The notes beneath the pieces are model-generated. The model was not told where the DNA came from and made no database searches. It was given only the letters and a program-made list of their open reading frames with translations. This document shows, piece by piece, positions 1-8,719 of a DNA stretch of 64,000 bases. The DNA comes from Mycobacteroides sp. LB1 (GTDB lineage: Bacteria; Actinomycetota; Actinomycetes; Mycobacteriales; Mycobacteriaceae): assembly GCF_013449725.1 (NCBI RefSeq), contig NZ_JACCFF010000001.1:1736001-1800000 (forward strand), in the 5' to 3' direction. Within the stretch, counting starts at the first letter, position 1; every line of letters starts with the position of its first letter. Both the position numbers and the translations under genes were made by a program.

Positions 1-79
1 CTTCCAGCAGCAGCTGACGAGGAGACATGGCGGTTTCGGTCGCGGTGTCCCCGTCAGGCCGTTCACTGGTGACGGTCAC
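1..79 (-). CDS. N-terminal fragment of an unidentified protein (runs off the left edge)
   Basis: Only the first 26 codons lie in the window. Reading leftward from a GTG at 79 the frame is open to base 1 and gives a polar start (MTVTSERPDGDTATETAM) followed by SPRQLLLE. The start is supported by a TACAGT box at 91-86 on the same strand, exactly 6 nt before the GTG, the leaderless arrangement seen repeatedly in this window. An internal ATG at 28 is an alternative start. The family cannot be named from so few residues. Confidence 0.45.
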   Translation of the reverse strand, partial: MTVTSERPDGDTATETAMSPRQLLLE

Positions 80-99
80 CGCGCGACTGTATCCGGTCG

Positions 100-759
100 T
101 CAGGCCGCAGGCGAGTCGTACGTCAGGCGCTGCAGGTAGCGGCGGATCACCACAATCATGCCGATGATCAGGCCAATTGTCGTTACCAGAGAGAAGACTT
201 GGTTGACTGCCTGCGCAACGTCAACAGAGAAGCTGTAGATGATGACGATCGACAGCGCCGAGAGCAGCACGCTGATGACACCGCACCAGAAACTCACGTG
301 CACATGCATCCGGTGGTACGAGCGGAAGTCGTCCTCGGTCCACTGATGTTCGGCCGCGAGCTGTTCCACTCGTCCGGGCCTCGCCTTGGCGATCATCAGC
401 TCGGTCAGCGGCTTACCGATCAGCGCGCTACCGATGAGGAACAGCGAGAGCAGAATGCCGGGGATGGTGTTGGACACCTGCGCCATACGCGCGTCCTCGG
501 TGACCAGGGCGATAACCAGACTCAGCCCGAAGTTGAACATCAGAAAGCCCGACAAGACGTCGAACTTGCGGTTCTTGGCCACCTTGAACAGCACCTGAAT
601 GCCGGAAACAACCGTGGCAGCGATCAATGCGTGGATCTCGGACTGGCCCAACGCGCGCATCGCGTAGTACGTGCCCAGCGTCGGCCCGACACTGGCGAGG
701 ACCTGTCTCAACACCTCGCGTGCAGGTGCCTTCTGGTTTTCTTCGGGCTGCTCGGGCAC
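100..759 (-). CDS. VC0807-type integral membrane protein
   Basis: This 219-residue protein has a short charged N-terminus and about five to six hydrophobic helices, with a polar loop in the middle (roughly residues 120-150, containing RVEQLAAEHQWTEDDFRSYHRMH). Its pattern matches the VC0807 family of multi-pass membrane proteins of unknown function, distantly like septation protein A. The start is a GTG at 759 with TAGCCT at 771-766, six nt upstream, so the message is probably leaderless. It is transcribed divergently from the hsp20 gene. No catalytic motif is visible, and the family name is a recognition from sequence character rather than a search result. Confidence 0.75.
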   Translation of the reverse strand: MPEQPEENQKAPAREVLRQVLASVGPTLGTYYAMRALGQSEIHALIAATVVSGIQVLFKVAKNRKFDVLSGFLMFNFGLSLVIALVTEDARMAQVSNTIPGILLSLFLIGSALIGKPLTELMIAKARPGRVEQLAAEHQWTEDDFRSYHRMHVHVSFWCGVISVLLSALSIVIIYSFSVDVAQAVNQVFSLVTTIGLIIGMIVVIRRYLQRLTYDSPAA

Positions 760-830
760 GGCGCGAGGCTACGTGACGAACCTGGGAATCCCGGGCCGGC
801 GCGCATGTTCACCGTGGGCGTACGGGAAAC

Positions 831-860
831 GGAACTTCAGCGCCCATCACTCAAGTTTGT
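831..860 (+). promoter_or_regulatory. HAIR-like HspR site with ECF-type promoter before hsp20
   Basis: Positions 835-855 read CTTCAGC, seven bases, ACTCAAG. This matches the HspR operator CTTGAGT-N7-ACTCAAG with a perfect right half and two mismatches on the left. GGAACT at 831-836 and GTTT at 855-858 resemble a SigE/SigH-type promoter. Rv0251c of M. tuberculosis is known to be under HspR and stress sigma control, which agrees with this site. A small GCCGG/CCGGC stem lies in the leader at 871-888. Confidence 0.5.
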
Positions 861-907
861 ACAAGTGACGGCCGGTTGAGAATCCGGCCCGGCATGAGGA
901 GACAACT

Positions 908-1327
908 ATGAGCAATCTGGTGTGGACGCGACGCAGCCCGTTCGCCGAATTCGACGCCCTGGTCCGCCAGTCCTTCGGCCCGGCCACAACCTGGCCGACC
1001 CCCGGTTTCGTGCCGGCGGCCGAGATCGTCAAGGACGGGGATGACGCACTGGTACGTCTCGACCTCCCCGGCGTCGACGTCGATAAGGACGTCACCGTCG
1101 AGGTGGAGCGCGGCAAGTTGGCGGTATCCGGTGAACGCCGCGACGAGCGCACCGAGGGACGCGTCCGGAACGAGGTCCGCTACGGCACGTTCCGCCGCAT
1201 TTTCACGCTGCCGACCCATGTGACGGGCGACGCGATATCCGCGAGCTACGACGCAGGCATCCTGACGGTCAAGGTCACCGGCGCGTACGCCAACGCCGAG
1301 GCCCAAAAGATCGAGATCACCAAGTAA
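908..1327 (+). CDS. hsp20: Small heat-shock protein, Hsp20/alpha-crystallin (Acr2-type)
   Basis: This 139-residue cytosolic chaperone would hold unfolding proteins in a refoldable state. The alpha-crystallin domain runs from about residue 35 to the end. It begins with PAAEIVKDGDDALVRLDLPG, which closely resembles my memory of M. tuberculosis Rv0251c (Acr2), and ends with the ASYDAGILTVKV segment and a short C-terminal EITK tail. An AGGAG ribosome site stands 6 nt before the ATG at 908. The gene is preceded by an HspR-like operator, so heat and envelope-stress induction is expected. It converges on the desaturase gene, with a GC hairpin between them. Its position beside the sdh1 and fadE5 blocks matches the Rv0237-Rv0251c order. 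Confidence 0.93.
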   Translation: MSNLVWTRRSPFAEFDALVRQSFGPATTWPTPGFVPAAEIVKDGDDALVRLDLPGVDVDKDVTVEVERGKLAVSGERRDERTEGRVRNEVRYGTFRRIFTLPTHVTGDAISASYDAGILTVKVTGAYANAEAQKIEITK

Positions 1328-1346
1328 CCGACACGTCGAGAGGAGG

Positions 1347-1368
1347 GCCCGCGCTACACGGCGCGGGC
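1347..1368. terminator. GC hairpin between convergent hsp20 and desaturase genes
   Basis: GCCCGCG at 1347-1353 pairs with CGCGGGC at 1362-1368 around an 8-nt loop. The flanking purine-rich GAGGAGG and pyrimidine-rich TTCCCTC extend the stem imperfectly. There is no T-run. The stem overlaps the last codons of the desaturase gene, so it could stop transcripts from both sides. Confidence 0.45.
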
Positions 1369-2322
1369 TTCCCTCTTCTTCGCTTCACGCGCGAGCAGAC
1401 GATCGCGCTGTTCTTCAAACTTGATTACTTGACCCTTGAGGTCTTCGACGTAGGCGGCAAGTTGCTCACGTCGTTGTTCGCCCTTGGCGCTGAAGTCATT
1501 GCGCTCGAAGATCTGCCACTTACGTAGATTCGGCGTCACAACCTCTTCGAGATGCTGACGCGGATCGTAGATACCGTGCTTGGCCATCAGCACGCCGTTG
1601 CGGCGGAAATTCGGCATGTTTTGGCCGGGCATCCGGAAGTTCTCCACCACCGCCGCAATGGCTTCCAATGCCTGATCCGGGACCAGATCCAGTGCCGCGC
1701 TGCACATGTTCCGGTAGAAGATCATGTGCAGGTTTTCGTCGGCCGCGATGCGTTGCAGCATCCGGTCTGCGATCGGGTCATTGCACGCCTTGCCGGTGTT
1801 GCGATGGCTGACGCGGGTCGCAAGCTCCTGCAGGGTGGTGTACGCGACCGACAGGAGGAAATCGGTCTTGTGCGCATCTTCCTCTTCCGCGGTCGTATTG
1901 AACCCAGCGGTCATGTGCTCCATGCGAGCCTGCTCCAGCGCCACCGGATCTACACCGCGAGTAACGACGAGGTAGTCCCGGAGCACGATGCCGTGGCGGT
2001 TTTCCTCGGCGGTCCACCGGCCCACCCAGGTTCCCCAGGCGCCGTCGAGACCGAAGTACTTGGCAGCTTGGCGGTGGTATGAGGGCAGGTTGTCCTCGGT
2101 GAGGAGATTGGTGATCATCGCCGCCTTGGCGACATCGCTGAGCTGAGACTGCTCGGGATCCCAGTCCTCGCCGCCCATCTGCGCAAAGTTGCGGCCGCGG
2201 TCCCAGGGAACATAGTCATGCGGATGCCAGTCGGTGGTCACCGACAAATGCCGATTGAGATTGGCTTCAGCAATTGGCTCCAACTCGCTGAGCATCTCCA
2301 GATCGGTTAGCTCTCTCGACAT
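1354..2322 (-). CDS. Acyl-ACP desaturase (DesA family, di-iron)
   Basis: The 322-residue protein belongs to the soluble ferritin-like stearoyl-ACP desaturases, which insert a double bond in an ACP-bound acyl chain using O2 and reduced ferredoxin. The di-iron ligands appear as TEDNLPSYHR near residue 75, TAEENRHG near residue 105 and AADENLHM near residue 193. The opening LTDLEMLSELEPIAEANLNRHL strongly resembles mycobacterial DesA1/DesA2, enzymes linked to mycolic-acid precursor synthesis. I start at ATG 2322, four bases after AAGG; a GTG one codon earlier is also possible. Which DesA paralogue this is cannot be decided here. Confidence 0.88.
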   Translation of the reverse strand: MSRELTDLEMLSELEPIAEANLNRHLSVTTDWHPHDYVPWDRGRNFAQMGGEDWDPEQSQLSDVAKAAMITNLLTEDNLPSYHRQAAKYFGLDGAWGTWVGRWTAEENRHGIVLRDYLVVTRGVDPVALEQARMEHMTAGFNTTAEEEDAHKTDFLLSVAYTTLQELATRVSHRNTGKACNDPIADRMLQRIAADENLHMIFYRNMCSAALDLVPDQALEAIAAVVENFRMPGQNMPNFRRNGVLMAKHGIYDPRQHLEEVVTPNLRKWQIFERNDFSAKGEQRREQLAAYVEDLKGQVIKFEEQRDRLLAREAKKREARAV

Positions 2323-2668
2323 CACACCTTGTCTTTCGCGTTGGAAACCCGAGCCTCCAGACAGCGTAACTTACCTGAGCAATGCCATTCCCGACGTTCG
2401 TTACTAGACGATAGCAAGCAACCTCCGCGCCAACTGCCCAAATAAACGGGCTAGTACCTCCGTTTCAGCTATCGCAACTGGACAGCGACTCGGAGGGCGC
2501 GGAAACTCGAGCCCAAAGCCCCCACACTCTGAAGCCGGCACGTGCGATGCCGCAAACCCGAAACTGTGGCGCGGCGCAATCCCTTCGCCAGTTCTGCACC
2601 GGGCACACCCCCCTGGCCGGCCGGTACTTTGGGGCACAACGATCTCGAACATCACGAAAGGTGCAGTA
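2323..2668. other. Intergenic stretch between desaturase and cutinase
   Basis: About 345 bases without a credible gene. It holds the divergent promoters of the desaturase and the cutinase. Open frames here have no coherent composition and no ribosome site. No strong palindrome was seen. Confidence 0.6.
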
Positions 2669-3379
2669 ATGCGAACTGCAAAGTGCCACGTGGCAGGCAC
2701 CGCCATTGCATTCTTGGTCATGTTCGGTGGCTATGGGCTGCACTCGCCGCAACTAGCGCACGCATCGGATTGCGCCGATATCGACCTGTCCTTTGCACGC
2801 GGCACAAACGAACCCGCAGGTCTCGGCGATGTCGGGAAATTGTTCACCGACGCGGTGAAAAAGCGGCTGCAGGGCGCCAAGGGAATGAGCATCGACACGT
2901 ACGGGGTCAACTACCCCGCCAGTATCGACTTCGTCCAGGCCGGCAAGGGGTCGGATGATCTGAGCAAGCACATCCAGAAGACGGCCGCCGACTGCCCGAA
3001 GATGAAGTTCGTAGTCGGCGGGTACGCCCAGGGCGCAGCGGTGGTTGATGTGCTGTTGGGCAATACCCCGCCGGGCACCTACACGTTCACGAATCCACTG
3101 CCCGCGGGTCTTGAGCAGCGCATCGTCTCCATCGTGCTCTTCGGGGACCCCAAGAACATTCGGCCGCCCGGCGTGGACGTCAATTTGGCGATTCGAGACG
3201 ACTTGTTGCACAAGGTCATTGACGTGTGCAATCCGGGAGACTTCTTCTGCGATCCCGAGGGCGGGGACATCGTGTCTCACACCACCTACGCCAAGGACAA
3301 GCTCACCGATGGCGCGGCCCAGACCGTCGTCGAACGGCTGGTCGCTGCGATGGGCGGCAATACCCCGCAAGCGGCGTAG
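2669..3379 (+). CDS. Secreted cutinase-family protein lacking the serine nucleophile
   Basis: The 236-residue product starts with a Sec signal peptide (about 30 residues, ending SPQLAHA before SDCADIDL) and has the cutinase alpha/beta fold. It shows the conserved opening ADIDLSFARGTNEP, the strand FVVGGYAQGAAVVDVLL, the disulfide/aspartate loop CNPGDFFCDPEGGD and the histidine in SHTTYAKDKL. In active cutinases the nucleophile elbow is GYSQGA. Here the codon is GCC, giving GYAQGA, so Ser is replaced by Ala while Asp and His remain. It is probably not a normal esterase and may bind lipid or polymer, or be a decaying paralogue. An AAAGG ribosome site supports ATG 2669. Confidence 0.88.
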   Translation: MRTAKCHVAGTAIAFLVMFGGYGLHSPQLAHASDCADIDLSFARGTNEPAGLGDVGKLFTDAVKKRLQGAKGMSIDTYGVNYPASIDFVQAGKGSDDLSKHIQKTAADCPKMKFVVGGYAQGAAVVDVLLGNTPPGTYTFTNPLPAGLEQRIVSIVLFGDPKNIRPPGVDVNLAIRDDLLHKVIDVCNPGDFFCDPEGGDIVSHTTYAKDKLTDGAAQTVVERLVAAMGGNTPQAA

Positions 3380-3463
3380 ACACCGTCCGTTTCATCGGTT
3401 ACGACGCGGACGAACGCCCAGACGCAGGACAATCGCATCACCCCAACCATGACATTGCCGGGG

Positions 3464-3519
3464 CTGTAGTCACATGTGTACAGTTATGGACGGCCATGGT
3501 GTAGACATCTGACTACACC
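3464..3519 (+). promoter_or_regulatory. Two inverted repeats before the P450-reductase fusion gene
   Basis: CTGTA at 3464-3468 pairs with TACAG at 3479-3483 and encloses the perfect palindrome CACATGTG (3471-3478). A second repeat, GGTGTAG (3498-3504) and CTACACC (3513-3519), has an 8-base spacer. Both lie 22-80 bases before the start codon and look like operators for a dimeric repressor. No regulator gene lies next to them. Confidence 0.5.
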
Positions 3520-3541
3520 TGCGGAAGTGAAGGGGAAACGC

Positions 3542-6500
3542 ATGAGCAGCGATATTCGCGTGGCGGAATCGGGCGAATACACTTCGCCCGCCCACCCTCC
3601 GGAAATCGATGGCATTCCCTGCGCCGACGGACGCGTGCTGCCATCCGGTCCGCTGCCTGGCCGGCCCTATGCCCTACCGGCGGATCTGCTCGTCGAGGAG
3701 TTCGGGCCACTCTTCTACGCAAACTTCGGGGTCTCGCGTCGGCTGTATGCCTGCTCGTTGGCACTGGTCGAGGAGCTGTGCGACGAGAGCCGGTTCATCA
3801 AGGGCATCACCGATCGGTTGGACCGGTTCCGCCCCCTTGCGGGCGACGGATTGTTCACCGCCTACCCGGGTGAGCCGAACTGGCAGAAAGCCCACGATGT
3901 CCTGCTGCCCGGTTTCAGCTATAGCGGTATACGCAACTACCACCCCGCCATGCTCGATATCAACCGTCAGCTCATTGCCAATTGGGACGACAGTGCCGGA
4001 GAGCGCCTCGTGGACGTGGCCGAGGATCTGGGCAAGCTCGCCATGGATACGGTCGGGCTGGCTGGTTTCGGGGAAAGGTTCGACTCCTACCGGCACAAGG
4101 GGCTCGCGGCAATCCCGTCGAGCTTCGCGGTTGCGATGCAGCAGATGATGACCCCGGAAGGTGGCGAGCAGGATCTGTTCGCGGCGGAACAGCGGAAACT
4201 GCATACCTTCATCGATGAGCTCATCGCCCGGCACGGCGAGAGCGCCGCCGCGCACGAAGATCTACTCGGACTGATGCTCGCGCCCGCTTCCGCTGAGACT
4301 CCGGCGCTGGAGCTGAGCAGCATTCACTCTCAGGTCCTCACATTCTTGATTGCCGGGCAGGACACTACGTCCACGATGATGCCTACCGCGCTCTACAGCC
4401 TGGTGAAGAATCCTGCCGTGCTGCACCGGGCTCAGGCCGAGGTTGACGGGGTGTTCGGGCCCGAGGACGAACACACCCCGACATTCGACGAGATTGGCAA
4501 GCTCCGGTACATCCGCCAGATTGTCGACGAGACGTTGCGGCTCTCGCCGCCGGTCCGGGAATTCGACCGGATGGCCACGGAAGACACCCTGCTCGCGGGG
4601 CGCTATCCAGTGCAGAAGGGCGAGGTTGTCACCGTCCTCACCACCGCGTTGCACCGGCAGCCACAATGGGGTGACAACGTGGAGATCTTCGACCCCGACC
4701 GGTTCTCGCCGGATAGGTCATCCGCGCGGCCGGTGAACCTGTTCAAACCCTTCGGCACCGGTGCCCGGTCGTGCATCGGGCGGCAGTTCGCGCTGCACGA
4801 GGCAACGATGGCGATCGCCACGCTGGTACACAGATACCGCTTTATCGACTCTGAGCACTACCAACTACGCACCCATAGCGATCTCCTTCGGAAACCAGTC
4901 GGCTTCCGGATTGGTTTGGCGCGGCGCACTTCCCAGGACCGTCGGCATGAGCTGACCGCTGCTCCCGCGACTACACAGGAGACGCGACAACCGGCTGCCA
5001 CCGCCGCGCCAGGATCGGCACTGGCCGTGTTCCACGGCTCAAATCTCGGCACCTGCCGGGCATTAGCGCACCAGCTCGCAGAGGAAGCGGCCGATCTCGG
5101 CTATCAGACAACCGTCGCACCCCTCGATGATGCGGCCGCAGCGCTACCCACCGAGGGCGTGACGCTCGTGGTTGCGGCCTCCTACAACGGTCAGCCGACC
5201 GATGACGCCCGGCAGTTTCTCGCCTGGCTCGATAGCGCAGAGGCTGATACCTGCAGCGGGCTGCGCTACGCGGTACTCGGAGTCGGGGACCGGAATTGGG
5301 CGGAGACCTACCAGGCAGTGCCGAAGAGGATCGACGAGCGCCTCGCCGCGGCCGGGGGAACACCAATTCTTCCCCGAGGTGAGGCAGACACCTCCGGTGA
5401 TTTCGCGGGCACCGTCGAGGCCTTCTCGCAAGCCCTCTGGACTTCGTTGGGCGGTGTTTCCGGTCCGGACATTTCTACCGCCCCGGCCGACGGACCTCTC
5501 TACGAACTGCGCGCCATCGACGGACCGGTCACGGCGGCGATCGATGCCCGGTTCGAGGTGATACCGATGACCGTCCTGGAGAACCGGGAGCTGGTCAGTG
5601 CCGACAACTCACTGGGGCAGGCCAAAAGGCTGGTACGAGTCGCGCTGCCCGAAGACCTCGACTACCGCACCGGGGACCATCTCACGGTCCTCGCGGATAA
5701 CCTGCCGGAGCTCGTGGACAAGGCAGGGGAACTGCTCGGCCTCATCCTGGACAGGCGCATCTCCGTCAACACCCGGCGCAGCACCCGCCGGGCCATTGCG
5801 CTTGACCGCGAAGTGAGTGTGCGCGAGCTGCTCACGCACTTCCTCGAGCTACGCAAACCGGCCACCAGAACCCAGCTGCTCCGGCTGGCGGCGGCCAACC
5901 CCTGCCCGCCGGAACGAGCCGCATTGGAGGCACTCGCCGAACATCCGGAGAGCCGATCGCTCGGTATCGCAGGCTGTCTCCTGGAGTTCCCCGCCACCAA
6001 GCTGTCCCGCGCCGAACTACTCGAACTGTTCGAGCCGATGACGCCGCGGCACTATTCGATAGCCTCCTCGGCCCGACAGAGTCCGCGAGTCGTCGAACTG
6101 GTGGTCAGCGTGCTCGACGCCCCAGCCCGGTCTGGATTCGGAGACTTCCAGGGCGTGGCCTCGAACTATCTCGCCAATGCCATACCGGGACAACAGATCC
6201 GGGCACGGGTCGACCAGGCCCGGCAGGCATTCCGCGCCGGGGCCGACCCCGCCCGGAACGTCATCCTCGTGAGCGCCGGTACCGGCGTCGCACCATTCCG
6301 GGGCTTTGTCGGTGACCGGGTCGCCGCGCACAGTGCCGGCGAGCCGTACGCACCAGCGCTCTGTTTCTTCGGCGTTCGACACCCGGAAGTGGACTATCTC
6401 TTCCGCGAGGAGTTCGAGACGGCGGAGCAGGCGGGTGTGGTGCACATGCGTCCGGCGTTCTCCCGCGCAGCTGAGAACGGCATCAGGTACGTGCAAGACC

Positions 6501-6724
6501 GGATTGCTGCCGACGCGGACGACGTCTGGGATCTGCTTGGCGATCCGGCCAAGCAAACGCACGTGTACGTCTGTGGCGATGGCGGCAAGATGGCCCCCGC
6601 CGTCCGTGAGGCGTTCCTGCATATCTACCGGGAACGCACCCGCGCCAACGATTCTCAGGCCCGGGACTGGCTCATTAACCTGGTCGAGACCGATCGCTAC
6701 GTCGAGGATGTCTGGACGGAGTAA
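3542..6724 (+). CDS. Self-sufficient cytochrome P450/NADPH-P450 reductase fusion (CYP102-like)
   Basis: This 1060-residue protein joins a P450 to its electron donor, like the fatty-acid hydroxylase P450 BM3. The P450 half (about residues 1-470) shows the I-helix oxygen motif AGQDTT, the ExxR motif ETLR and the heme loop FGTGARSCIG with its cysteine ligand. A linker rich in Ala/Thr/Pro leads to a flavodoxin domain with the FMN loop GSNLGTC. A ferredoxin-reductase part follows with RHYSIASS (FAD), GTGVAPFRGF and an NADPH-binding CGDGGKM, and the tail ends RYVEDVWTE, close to the BM3 tail. ATG 3542 follows AAGGGGAA; an upstream in-frame GTG at 3476 lies inside an operator-like repeat and is unlikely. 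A fatty-acid-like substrate is inferred by homology only. Confidence 0.92.
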   Translation: MSSDIRVAESGEYTSPAHPPEIDGIPCADGRVLPSGPLPGRPYALPADLLVEEFGPLFYANFGVSRRLYACSLALVEELCDESRFIKGITDRLDRFRPLAGDGLFTAYPGEPNWQKAHDVLLPGFSYSGIRNYHPAMLDINRQLIANWDDSAGERLVDVAEDLGKLAMDTVGLAGFGERFDSYRHKGLAAIPSSFAVAMQQMMTPEGGEQDLFAAEQRKLHTFIDELIARHGESAAAHEDLLGLMLAPASAETPALELSSIHSQVLTFLIAGQDTTSTMMPTALYSLVKNPAVLHRAQAEVDGVFGPEDEHTPTFDEIGKLRYIRQIVDETLRLSPPVREFDRMATEDTLLAGRYPVQKGEVVTVLTTALHRQPQWGDNVEIFDPDRFSPDRSSARPVNLFKPFGTGARSCIGRQFALHEATMAIATLVHRYRFIDSEHYQLRTHSDLLRKPVGFRIGLARRTSQDRRHELTAAPATTQETRQPAATAAPGSALAVFHGSNLGTCRALAHQLAEEAADLGYQTTVAPLDDAAAALPTEGVTLVVAASYNGQPTDDARQFLAWLDSAEADTCSGLRYAVLGVGDRNWAETYQAVPKRIDERLAAAGGTPILPRGEADTSGDFAGTVEAFSQALWTSLGGVSGPDISTAPADGPLYELRAIDGPVTAAIDARFEVIPMTVLENRELVSADNSLGQAKRLVRVALPEDLDYRTGDHLTVLADNLPELVDKAGELLGLILDRRISVNTRRSTRRAIALDREVSVRELLTHFLELRKPATRTQLLRLAAANPCPPERAALEALAEHPESRSLGIAGCLLEFPATKLSRAELLELFEPMTPRHYSIASSARQSPRVVELVVSVLDAPARSGFGDFQGVASNYLANAIPGQQIRARVDQARQAFRAGADPARNVILVSAGTGVAPFRGFVGDRVAAHSAGEPYAPALCFFGVRHPEVDYLFREEFETAEQAGVVHMRPAFSRAAENGIRYVQDRIAADADDVWDLLGDPAKQTHVYVCGDGGKMAPAVREAFLHIYRERTRANDSQARDWLINLVETDRYVEDVWTE

Positions 6725-6812
6725 GGCTTACGGGGCCCGCGTCGCCGGCGCGGTACACGTAGTGTTTTCCTTGCGGTTCCCCCGACTCGTCACAAGTGAG
6801 AGAGTGCCTTGA

Positions 6813-7541
6813 ATGCGTAGACGCACATTTCTCGGTTCCGGCACCGTGGCACTGTCCACGGCAGCGCTGGGCCTCACGGGCTCTGGGAGCGCCCATGCCG
6901 ACGTTCGGCCGACCGGTTCAATTGCATACCCCTTCAGCACAATTGAAGTACCAGCGACCAGCGCACCCTGGACACTCGAAGCAAGCCGCGCCATGCTCTT
7001 GGTCCACGACATGCAGCACTATTTCATCAAGGCCTATAAGCCGAACGCCGATCCCGTCGAGACCGTGCTGAAGAACATCAAGAGCCTGCTCGACACGGCG
7101 CACGCACATGACGTGCCCGTGCTCTACTCCGCTCAGCCAGGAGGCATGACAGCGGAGCAGCGCGGGCTCTTCGGCAGGCTCTACGGGCCGGGCATGCCAG
7201 ACGATGATGCCGAGCGGGCAATTGTCGACCCTCTCGCGCCGACCACAACGGATACCGTTCTCACGAAATGGAAGTACAGCGAGTTCTTTCGCTCGGATCT
7301 CCTGGAAATCATGCACAATGCCGGCCGGGACCAGCTGATCATCGTCGGCGTCTACGCCTTCTCCGGGATCACCGCTACATCCACCGATGCAGTCCAGAAC
7401 GACATCCAGGCATTCATCGTCTCCGATGCCGTCGCGGACTACACCGCTGCGCTGCACAACCAGGCGCTGGCCTGGTGCGCGGAGCGGACGGCGAGAATAA
7501 TGACCACACGGTCAGCGCTAGCAGTACTTGGCAATTCGTAG
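6813..7541 (+). CDS. Tat-exported isochorismatase-type cysteine-hydrolase-fold protein
   Basis: The 242-residue protein has a twin-arginine signal (MRRRTFLGSG, then a hydrophobic stretch and AHA before DVRP) followed by an isochorismatase fold. The catalytic Asp lies in LLVHDMQHYF and the Lys in LTKWKYSEF. The position of the usual nucleophilic cysteine reads GVYAFSGITATSTDA, without Cys. That pattern fits true isochorismatases such as PhzD and EntB, which cleave the vinyl ether without a covalent cysteine, and the following NDIQAFIVSDAVADY also resembles PhzD. Export is odd because isochorismate is a cytoplasmic metabolite. The gene follows the P450 fusion by 88 bases and may belong to the same unit. 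Confidence 0.85.
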   Translation: MRRRTFLGSGTVALSTAALGLTGSGSAHADVRPTGSIAYPFSTIEVPATSAPWTLEASRAMLLVHDMQHYFIKAYKPNADPVETVLKNIKSLLDTAHAHDVPVLYSAQPGGMTAEQRGLFGRLYGPGMPDDDAERAIVDPLAPTTTDTVLTKWKYSEFFRSDLLEIMHNAGRDQLIIVGVYAFSGITATSTDAVQNDIQAFIVSDAVADYTAALHNQALAWCAERTARIMTTRSALAVLGNS

Positions 7542-7558
7542 CAGTTGACGGCAACGAC

Positions 7559-7594
7559 AAAGGCCGCCTGCACAACTCGTGCGGGCGGCCCTTT
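7559..7594. terminator. Bidirectional hairpin between isochorismatase-like gene and ahpD
   Basis: GGCCGCC (7562-7568) pairs with GGCGGCC (7584-7590), with an inner GCAC/GTGC extension. Flanking AAA and TTT give short U-rich ends in both directions. It sits between converging genes. Confidence 0.65.
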
Positions 7595-7602
7595 GCCTTT
7601 GC

Positions 7603-8130
7603 TTAGACGAGTGCGGGCGCGGTGGCCAGCGCCTGCGCGACCCCGGCGATAATCGCCGCGATCTTGAGCGCCTCGAGCACCTGCTCGCGGGTCAGACCGG
7701 CCTCACGCAGCACCTTCTCATGCGAGCCGACACAGTAGTGACAGCCGTTGATGGTCGATACCGCGAAGGACCACAGCTCGAACTCCGCCTTGTCGACCCC
7801 CGGGTTGCCGATGATGTTCATCCGCAACCCCGGACGCAGGTCATCGTAGGCCCCGTCGAGGAAGCCACGGCCACGGTAGAACACGTTGGTCATCGCCATG
7901 ATGGACGCCGCACCCAGCGCGGCATCGAGGGCCTCGGGAGTGAGTACGCCCGCGGCCTCCTCGCGAATCTCCTTGAACACCCGCTCGTTCCGAGTGGCCG
8001 CTGCCGTCGCCACGAGGGTGCCCCAGAGTTGGCTCGGCGACAGCACGGTAGTGCGAGACACCGAGCCGAGGTTGAGCTTGAGGTCCTTGGCGTACTCGGG
8101 CAGCGCCTCTTTCAGGTTGTCAATGCCCAC
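7603..8130 (-). CDS. ahpD: Alkyl hydroperoxide reductase partner AhpD
   Basis: A 175-residue AhpD. In mycobacteria AhpD passes electrons from the dihydrolipoamide system to AhpC and has weak peroxidase activity itself. The active-site CHYC pair followed by VGSHEKVL near residue 130 and the full length match the family. It begins one base after the ahpC stop, so the two are co-transcribed and translationally coupled. Expression is expected to follow OxyR through the ahpC promoter. Confidence 0.95.
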   Translation of the reverse strand: MGIDNLKEALPEYAKDLKLNLGSVSRTTVLSPSQLWGTLVATAAATRNERVFKEIREEAAGVLTPEALDAALGAASIMAMTNVFYRGRGFLDGAYDDLRPGLRMNIIGNPGVDKAEFELWSFAVSTINGCHYCVGSHEKVLREAGLTREQVLEALKIAAIIAGVAQALATAPALV

Positions 8131-8131
8131 G

Positions 8132-8719
8132 TCAGACGCCTGCGCTCATCAGCTCGCCCGCATCGATCGTCGGGTCGCCCTTACGCCAGTTGCAGGCGCA
8201 CAGCTCATCGGACTGCAACGCGTCGAGCACGCGGAGCACCTCTTCGACATTGCGGCCCACGGAACCCGCTGTGACGGAGACGAACTGGATGATGTTGTCG
8301 GGATCGACGATGAACGTGGCACGGTCGGCCACACCGTCGGAGTTCAGCACTCCGGCGGCCTCGGCCAGGTCGCGCTTGAGGTCGCTGAGCATCGGGAACG
8401 GCAGAGTCTTGAGGTCCTCGTGCTGGGCGCGCCACTGGAAGTGCACGAACTCGTTGTCCACCGAGGCGCCCAGCACCTGAGTGTCACGATCGGCGAACTC
8501 GTCGTTCAGACGGCCGAAGGCAGCAATCTCAGTGGGGCACACGAAGGTGAAATCCTTGGGCCAGAAGAAGATCACGCGCCACTTGCCCGGGTGGTCGTCG
8601 CTGGTGATGGTGGTGAAGTAGTCGTCGGGCTGCTGCGCGTTCACCTTTGACAGATCGCCACCGATCACCGCAGTCAGGTTGTAGGCCGGGAATTCATCGC
8701 CGATGGTCCGCAGAGTCAC
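8132..8719 (-). CDS. ahpC: Alkyl hydroperoxide reductase AhpC (peroxiredoxin)
   Basis: This 195-residue peroxiredoxin reduces organic peroxides and peroxynitrite. The peroxidatic cysteine is in [10 protein letters not shown] near residue 61, and the C-terminal ELCACNW carries the two further cysteines typical of mycobacterial AhpC. The GTG start at 8719 is preceded by AAGGAGAA. The gene is divergent from oxyR across a 97-base intergenic region and co-transcribed with ahpD. Confidence 0.97.
   Translation of the reverse strand: MTLRTIGDEFPAYNLTAVIGGDLSKVNAQQPDDYFTTITSDDHPGKWRVIFFWPKDFTFVCPTEIAAFGRLNDEFADRDTQVLGASVDNEFVHFQWRAQHEDLKTLPFPMLSDLKRDLAEAAGVLNSDGVADRATFIVDPDNIIQFVSVTAGSVGRNVEEVLRVLDALQSDELCACNWRKGDPTIDAGELMSAGV

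Noticed and set aside
2404..2752. Overlapping minus-strand frames upstream of and into the cutinase gene
   Set aside because: Cys/Arg-rich, no start signals and partly antisense to the cutinase signal peptide.
3476..3541. Longer N-terminus of the P450 fusion from GTG 3476
   Set aside because: The extra 22 residues overlap two inverted repeats and lack a ribosome site, whereas ATG 3542 has AAGGGGAA.
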